The notes under the pieces were generated by a model. The model did no database searches, had not been told where the DNA came from, and saw nothing but the letters and a program-made list of their open reading frames with translations. Position numbers and translations under genes: made by a program. A DNA stretch of 64,000 nucleotides, taken from NCBI RefSeq assembly GCF_037975245.1, contig NC_092561.1:1391001-1455000 (forward strand), read 5' to 3'. The stretch comes from Apostichopus japonicus. Its lineage: Eukaryota > Echinodermata > Holothuroidea > Aspidochirotida > Stichopodidae. Shown here piece after piece: positions 27,601-36,600 of this stretch (within the stretch, counting starts at the first letter, position 1; the number at the start of each line of letters is the position of its first letter).

Positions 27601-30600
27601 ACATGCCTTATGATATATTCAAGGCTTCCGTATGTTTCCTATTAATAGTCTGACACCGGTACAATTTATATCCCTGTAACGTTTTAACTCTTTCTTTTTT
27701 CAACCTTCTTTAGACTTTTAACCTTTAAGACAAATCATTATAACATTTATATTACTACTATACGTATCAAGGGGCTATGTACATTTATACACACACGTCT
27801 TTTATTCTTATTATTACCCTTTCTTTACGCATTTTGGCACGTTAATTGCACTGTATGCATGGCATGGCATACCATACTACTCAAAGGTTAGGAAGAGTTT
27901 ATATATCTCTATATACTTAACATTACGCTTTTAGGCGATCGATCGTTTCACGCGTGTTTAAGCTAGCCCATTATCGACTGTTCTTGACATTTTAAATCTT
28001 TCTACTGTTTTTGACATTTTTTGTCTTTCTACTGTTTTTGACATTTTTAGTCTTTCTTCTGCCCCTTGTTTTTTCTCGTTTACAAATAAGTAGGTCCTAT
28101 TTTTCACATAAAATAAGAAAATTAACATAAAAAGACGTGTTATTACTGTGTTAAATATTCAAAGTATGCAAAGTTGTGATCATTGTGGTAGTATCAAATC
28201 TCAGAAATCAAGTTGCAGAAGTTAAGTCATGGACTTGTATTATTCTCCTGACTAATACAATTTTAAGGATGTGATCGAAACCATGATGGAAAGTTAAGCG
28301 CTGAAGTTAATGGATGGCTGTTGACAAATTTGTAACGTCGATAAGCTTACGACTTAGTCAATATGAAACTTTGGCCAATCGGTTCACCAACGAAAGCAAG
28401 TCATGTGTTTAAAAGAGGCAGCGGAACAGGGTGCAACCTTGGGGGTATACAAAATATCGGTGGGGCTGTAGATCATGTGACTTTTATACAAAACCACAAA
28501 AATTAACTGAAACTTTCACGTCAAAATGGATCATATATGCATTAAATTGTACCACAAATTCTCGCATTTCAACCAACAGGGCACTTTTTCATAACTTTCT
28601 TATTGGGATTGAATTTATCTACAAAATATCCATATTTTACTTCCTTTTCTTATTCGAAGTCCCAAATGGAAAACGGCAGCCTACTTTTTCATTTACAAGT
28701 TTTCTTCATCGAAATTTCGCCTCTTTTCCCACCATGTTGGTTTTTCTTCAAATATCGACTAGAAAGTTCAATGTAAACGAATTGAATTTCCCACCTTTAC
28801 AATGTATGACATATATACTATAGTCCATTACGGTAGTTTTATTGTCATGTGATCTCTGTGGATATATGCCTCGTTGAAGGCTCGGAACAGTCACAAATTT
28901 CCAGCAGTCTAAGTGGTTTGGAATTGTTTATATAGATCTGTAAAAGTCGTTCTCCTGCTACAACTTTCTCCCACGTATAAGACTAACAAGTCTTCACAAC
29001 TCAAAACTATCGAAAATCAGGTCATTGGCGGTCGAGTTGAGTCGACTCGCCCCCCCCCCCCCCCCCCCTTGAGCATATGATTTTGTATTTATTTTGGTAT
29101 GATATCGCTAGTAATTTCAAAATAGCAAATGCTTAGATGCAACTTACAAGGCATGGGAAGTGTCATTTCCAGCGATCTGGGAGGCATTTTCGACCAAACT
29201 TTTCTTTTACGCTTCGCGCCAACCCCCCAAAAATGGTGGCGCTACGCTTAGATAGTTTGTCCACAAGCTTCGCCCCTCCCTTGGCAAATTCCTCGCTACG
29301 CGCACGCTCGGCCGGATTATTGTATCTCTATTTATTACATCCCTATTTTGATCTATCCACTTAAAAAGAGTCGCCGGCAAATGAGAAAGTCATCAAGAAT
29401 GATGCGTATTTGAATAATGAAGCCATGTGAAACTGGAGGTTATTTGAGCTGACAATTAAACAAAAGCTAGAGGCCTACATTTGAACAAACATCGTCGGTT
29501 ATACTTCCTCAAATGGAGGTGAAGACTCAACCGCGACTCAAATTTAGTAGTTTTTTTCTCCCCTTCTTCGTTTTTTTTTTCTGCTTTGCCATCTCACAAG
29601 GAAGTGTTAGTGTTTTCCGAAGACACATTGCCTTCATTTGTATATTGCTTGCTATTGTTTGTTAATCAAATGTTGAGACGCAGATGAGTAAACAGAGGGC
29701 TACGGTCATTTTGTTTGTCGAATGTTTAACCAGCTGTGTACAGTTATTCACATCCGCGTTCTTGACGGCCAAAGACCTATCTAACAATGTACAGTAATGT
29801 TTGGAAAAAAACGTAAACATCACGAGACTCCTACTCCACCTGTACGCAGTCCATAGACGGCAAATCCTTCTATAGCCTGAAAAACCGTAAATGGAACCGA
29901 GATGCAGTCTGCGCACAAAGATTTTGACGACCACTATCCAGGGGTGGGGGAGGGGGATACATGATGTGGCACTTTCTTGTGGGTATGCAGGTGAATGGAG
30001 AAAGGGGTTACTTTCACGTTTTCAATCCGTCCAGGGGGTAGGAAGAGTCGGAGTAGAAGGAATAGTAGGAAGGGGGTATTATAGGAAGGGGAGGGATGTG
30101 CAATTTATTTGCGCAGGGGCAAGCCAAGGGGCTTACCCTTACTTATAAGAGGATACCGTAACCCAATAATATATGTAAGACCAATGTTCAGTCGTATTAG
30201 AGTTGCTTCACATTTCGGCGTGAAAATCTTTGCTGTGAATATAATATATACTAGGCCAAATCTCGACAAAACAGTATAGGGCCTACATACGAGTGCTAAA
30301 TGTGCAAAACTGAAACTCACAGGTTTGTACGTCTCGTCAAAATCGTACAGTTTAAGTGTGAAAAACAATATCTTTCCGGGGTTTATCGTTTTGCAATGTG
30401 TGACAAGTCGACAATGTGATGTTACTTCTCCGCTTCCGTACAAAATAACATAACGGTACAGAATATCATTGTGGCAAAGACGCTCTCTGTGTGGTAGCCT
30501 ACAACAATGTCAACGGAAGGGGGTGTGTATAGGTCCTACAAACCCCAAGACACCTCTGTTAGGATAGAATGGCGCCAGCATTCCACACACATACGCAGTA

Positions 30601-33600
30601 GCAAGCCTACTGTAGTTAATGGAATTTCCTTTGTAAACATAACCTTTCCTGTGTGCCAGAATTCTTGACCTACTAATTCCCCCTACTAATGAGTAAACCT
30701 ACTAATTCCCCCTTCCCCCCCCCCCCAAATCCCTCTATTCAAACTAATCAAACCGTACATATTTGCAGGGGCGAAATGGGGCCTTAAAATGGTACTGGCC
30801 TAGTGACCAACCAGCCTACATTTGGCGCATCAAATGAAACTAGCACCTTTTGGCCCAAGGGGTGATGGTAGCCTTTGGCATCTCAACTTGGTGGCGTATT
30901 TGGGCCAAGAGGCGCACAGGTGTATGGTGGGCCAATCCGCCTGCCACATCTCTATAACCACTTAATTCACATTTATGGTATCTGATGATATTGCATGATT
31001 GTGGTAAGCCTACCCTACTATCACTTCACGACGTATTAAATAGAAAATTGTTAGTCATGTCAATATAAGTTACCAAGTTTTGCATAATAATCACTCTGTA
31101 AAATACTAATACAATCTTTTTGTGGGCACTAGAGTTTTTTATGGGGGGGGGGGGAAGGGCACAGGCATGAATGGTTAGAAATTAACTACATTGTTGAGGT
31201 CTGCTTGTCAAACATCTCCAATGTAAGCATTGTAGCCCTATCCCTTCCACACCATATCCCTTCCACACCCTCCCCCCCCCCCCGGGGGGAATTTCTCTAA
31301 AGTGTGAAGGTGATAGTGCTGATTCGTTTTAACTTGTACGTTTCCAGCATCTTAAAAGGACTACAGTATAATGTGAAGCCAAATGAAGTATTGTCTGTAC
31401 CAACATGAAGACTGACATTGTAAACCTTGTCTCACGTAGGCCCAACACGAAATGAGGCTTGGCAGGTTCTCTGATGTAGGCCCGTAGTCGGAGTTCCACA
31501 TTTGCTTGGCATAATGGTGGACTAATTTGTTTCGGGCAAGTGGATTTCGATGCAAAAGGTGCAATCATTTCCATCGTTAGTGCAGTATGTTATAAATGAA
31601 AGTATAATTCTGGGCCCCTACATCTCCCCCCCCCCCCTTCCATGTGGTTGCAGCCAATAAAATAAATATATGTAACAAATAATAAACCGCAAGAAGAAAG
31701 GTGAGTGTTGTGCTAAAGTTTTGAAGTGCTGTGACCAATTTAGCATTACTAGCATTTGTGGTCACCATAACAGTCCCTGAAATTAATGTTGTTGCTGCTA
31801 GGGTGGCACAGATTCCCAGCCACCCATTCCAAGATGAATGTATGTAGCCTCATTACAAAATCTGTCATATCACTTGGCCTTATATGTATAACTATATATT
31901 CTCCCGTTGTAATCTATTCTCTTTCCAACCCTTCCACCTGCCTCCCAGCCAACTGCCCCTCCCCCTCCCAACCTCCTAGGACCCTTCCCTAATGACAGAA
32001 AATATTATTCAATAGTGTATGAAAACAATTAATTGCAAATAGGGTGGGGTTTGGTGTGGGGGTAAAAACGAAACTTGATCTGCACCTCTTGTTCAATGTA
32101 GATTTTCCAGTATCGTCCCGAATTGGAGAAGGTGGTGATGAGTAGCTCGTAGAGGTTTCTGGCTTTCTCCACTCCTTGGTTCTGTGAATGAAAGACATCA
32201 GAGAAGGATGCAATGTGTACTACTACTCAGGGGTAGGGGAGTTACACCCAGGGGGAGGGGGATACACTCTGGGGAGAATGAAAGAAAGGTGGGACAAATG
32301 TCAAACAATGAAACACAATACTCGCTTAAGATTGACTTCATTTTTATTCTACATCAGTAAATCCTGACAAGAGATCTCACCAAAAAAAAACACCAGTATG
32401 CAGTATTCTCAGAACATCCAAGGTCATAGGGTGGGGGCAGAGTGGTGGGGAAGGGGGTTAGGCCATTATGACTGTTGAATGGCAAGAAATAAATCAGGAA
32501 AATGGACAATGCTCAAAGAACAGAACACTGTCCACTCTTTACCGTTTTTGTGATCAATTTCACACTATTTATCATACCCATCACCCCCTACACCCACTAA
32601 CAAAACTCTACAATGGATGGGGGAGGGGGGATAATGCTATTTATAAGAACAGAACACTTTTTCCACACATTACTTTTGAGATCAATTTCACATTCCATTT
32701 TATCAAGGAGTGGGTCGGGTGCCCAGTGAATTCCTATCAAACTTCTGTTCAACCCCTCTGCACAACCAATACACCCTCCCTGTCCCCTCCCCAAAGTCTA
32801 CCATGCATGTATACCATTACAATTAAAACAGTGAAGGGTTCTAGCCGGGTTAGGACTTGAATCAAGTCATTAAGTACTAAAAGCATTTGTCACACAGGAC
32901 CACAAAATTTGCAGAAAATTACTTTTCTCTTTTGCACATTCTTGCATGTTTATTGACATTGTTGTGCAATCTTCAAATTTACTGAAGCGAAAGTCCCCCC
33001 CCCCCCCTTTTTCGGTGATTTGAAAAGAAACTGAACAGAAATCCAAATAAAATGCACCCTTTCTGTCAAATATGGGTCTATTTACTGAACAGACCAAAAA
33101 GATTTCATCGCACATTAAACTCAACGTTTCCTGTGTTCAGCGTATCAGCACCGAGTTTAGTAGGTATCATATCCAATCGCAATCACTTTAGAATGGCTGG
33201 TACTATCCATAGGACATGCAAAGGATTATGAGGGGGGGGGGCGGTAAGGGGGTTGAAGACCATCCCATACCACATTGAAAACATCTTAAACACACATCTT
33301 GGATCTTCTCCCTTAATCCTGCCCCCCCCCCACACCCCTCCACCCTCTAAACAGTTCACCTGGTAACCAAAATTGCCCAAAAAAAAATTCCTGACCAACT
33401 GATGATTTGACAATTACATCTGTTATAATAAGAATGATTCTGTACCAGGTTAACAATTTGGCTGTCAGTCTACATTTTGTAAACACCAAGGCAAATGTTG
33501 TTTTTGTTTGTCTAATCACAAGCAGAGGTCATACCAAGGAGAGGGGGACTCTTCTAAGTAATTTCACTGTTCAGAATCTTAAAAACAGACAAAATTGAAA

Positions 33601-36600
33601 CTGATGATCCAAATCAATATGGGGCTAATTATAGAGCAATACATTAAAGACGACACACAAAAAAGAGACACCGGCATATCAATATTGTTTGAAAACTATA
33701 TTTTCATAATTCCTCACCTGAGCTTCACGGAGTAGAATTCCCCACGCGTCAACATCGTAGGGGGACGCCTCCATTTTCTTTTGAGCTTTCTTGACTTTTT
33801 CGGGTATGAAACCCCAGCCCTGTTCATTTGAATAGTAGAAACACCAAATAAAGAAAATATACAGATCATACGTTTTCATATTTCATTTATTGATATTCAA
33901 CATATTCAGATTCAATTCGATAATGGCAGCACATCAAAGTCTGTTCTGTATAGGTAGGAAGGGTGGCAGAGGGGCCAGGGAGAAGGGGGAGAATTTGGAA
34001 CATGAATGATGATCCACAAGGGGCGGGGCTGTAAATCTGTGCAGTAGTAGGATGATGTGAGCTCTGAGCTGGTCAGTGGAGATGTTTGTGTAATTAAATA
34101 TTATCTCAAAACATAAGTGAAATCGAACATACAAAACTAGGATGATGTGAGCTTTGAGCTGGTCAGTGGAGATGTTTGTGTAATTAAATATTATCTCAAA
34201 ACAAAAGTGAAATCGAACATACAAAACTAGGATGATGTGAGCTCTGAGCTGGTCAGTGGAGATGTTTGTGTAATTAAATCTTATCTCAAAACAAAAGTGA
34301 AATCTGTACATACAAAACTGCTCGAAAGAAGAATAACTTAAAAAGTTGTTTTCTAACTCTCCAGCACACCAGACTCCCAACATTCTCTAGCTTAGAAATT
34401 CATGTAATACTACAGGTTTAAAGCATCAAGTATGGATCCAGTGTATTTTTCCTTGCTTTTCTTGTTGAAATAAATAATGATGACGGATATATGTGCCAAG
34501 TTTTGTCCTGTTGTACACTGTTTCATGATTTTCTAAATGTGAACTTGTACTATGACTTCTTCGACATAATCTCCAATGGGTATGAAATGGGTGTAAGTAT
34601 TGTACTTGAGGTTAAAGCTGTAGTTTGGTATATTGCAGAGTCCTGATAAGAGTTGTGCCGGGACCCACAGAACCAGCACCACCAATAGGTGCCTTCCATT
34701 TTATCACAAAATAATACCAACGTGCTTACTAGAACAGCAATGCAAATGTACTTTCCCCATTCACTGGAGCGTTGTACTGAACGTAAAGTTTCACCACTGT
34801 TGCTCAAATATTCAAATTTACACCATCGTGAGCCTTCAGTTTACTTGTAGATGTCATTATTGCCCTCACCCCCCCCCTCCCCCACCCCAAATTACTAGCC
34901 TGCCAATGACATATACACATATACTGTAATGTGGGCACTTTCCAAATTGCTGTACGTCAAGCCCTGTCAAAATGTCACTGTAAGCCATAACAGAGATTGG
35001 TTGAGTACAACTGGCCCACTGCTCCCCTCATCCACCCCCCCCCCATCACCTCCACACACACGATGCAAGTTGCTAGCCTACTCAATGACATATACACATA
35101 TACTGTAATGTGGGCACTTTCCAAATTGCTGTACGTCAGGCCCTGTCAAAATGTCACTGTATTAAAGCCACAACAGAGATTGTTTGGGTACAACTGCCCC
35201 ACTGCCCCCCCCCCTTTTCCTTCCCTTTACTCATACGAAAGACATGAATTTGATGTCATGGTACTGTACATGCATTAACCAAATAAACAGTAGTACTGTA
35301 TGTATAAATGTAGCTAGGCCATTTGCCTTCACGTTACTTTCCTTTTCCTTTTTTCTAGTCAACTTAATAATTTTGGACGAAGGTTACAAGTCAAAAGAAA
35401 ATAATATGGAAAAGGCATCTAGTGGCTGAACTTTGATAATTAATTCCTCAAAATGGTTATTTGCACGATAGTACAAATGTCTACAAGGCCAGCACTACTG
35501 TACATCACAAGCGACATCGATTGTGAAGTTCCTACCAGCCTCCCGGATCTCCTTTATACCAGTGTGTAGACATTCTGTATCAACATGTATTACCAAAAAT
35601 AAGACTGCAAACATACGGTAAACACTCAACTTTCTCTAAGATTTTATTTTTCACAAAAATAAACCTCACTGACGTATCCAAGCCGGTTCCACACAAAAAG
35701 TTTCAGTAACTTGACACGCTGGTCTATGGGAAGATTACAATGTATCAGTATGCCAACACTCAACAGTCATACAAATAAACATTGACTGCCACCCTACCCT
35801 CCACTCCCAAACAAGGCCACTCCAGTGATCCAACATACTGTAGAATGTCATCAAAGTAAGTATCAATTTCCAAATTCCAATCATCTAATAACATCAGAAA
35901 TTACTGTATATTTGCATCTTTTAGAAAATTCAAAATAAAATAAAACTGTTAGCAAACTGCTTATCCACTAGAGAGCCTGTGTAGGAGAATGTGTAAAAGT
36001 AAGTCAGCCTGACGTTTTAGAAAGTTCCATGGGTCAAGAAAATATATGCAAACCATACAAAAAATTAGACATTTTTTCATGACTTGAAACAGATTTATCA
36101 CAGAGAGACATGTTATAAGAGGTCTAGTTGTTTCTGATATGTTACTGATCTGTGTTCACACTTTCAATATACCTCCATGAGTGCATGAAAACATTGTTTT
36201 AGACAAGTTACCATTTGGTGGATGTCGAAATTCCATTTCTGTCATTCCTGTTGGTCAATTTGTTCGGACTCCACGACAGGGTAACATGATGGGTGTCCAA
36301 TAGCAAAATATGATGTACCAATGATTGATAAAGTCTTGAAAAGCAATTTTCTTTGCAATATATTTAACATTCAAAAATCGTGACAAACATATCGTATCAT
36401 AGTTATTTTTAAATAAATTATGACATTTCAAAATACCAATATTTACTCTTTTCTGCAACAAAACTGAATATTGTTTAAAAAAATACCAATATTTACTATT
36501 TCCTTCCACACAACTGAAAACTGTACTGCACATTTCCACATGAGATGCATAATCATATTGTACGTGACTGTACTACTTACATTCTTTACTACGCACCATT

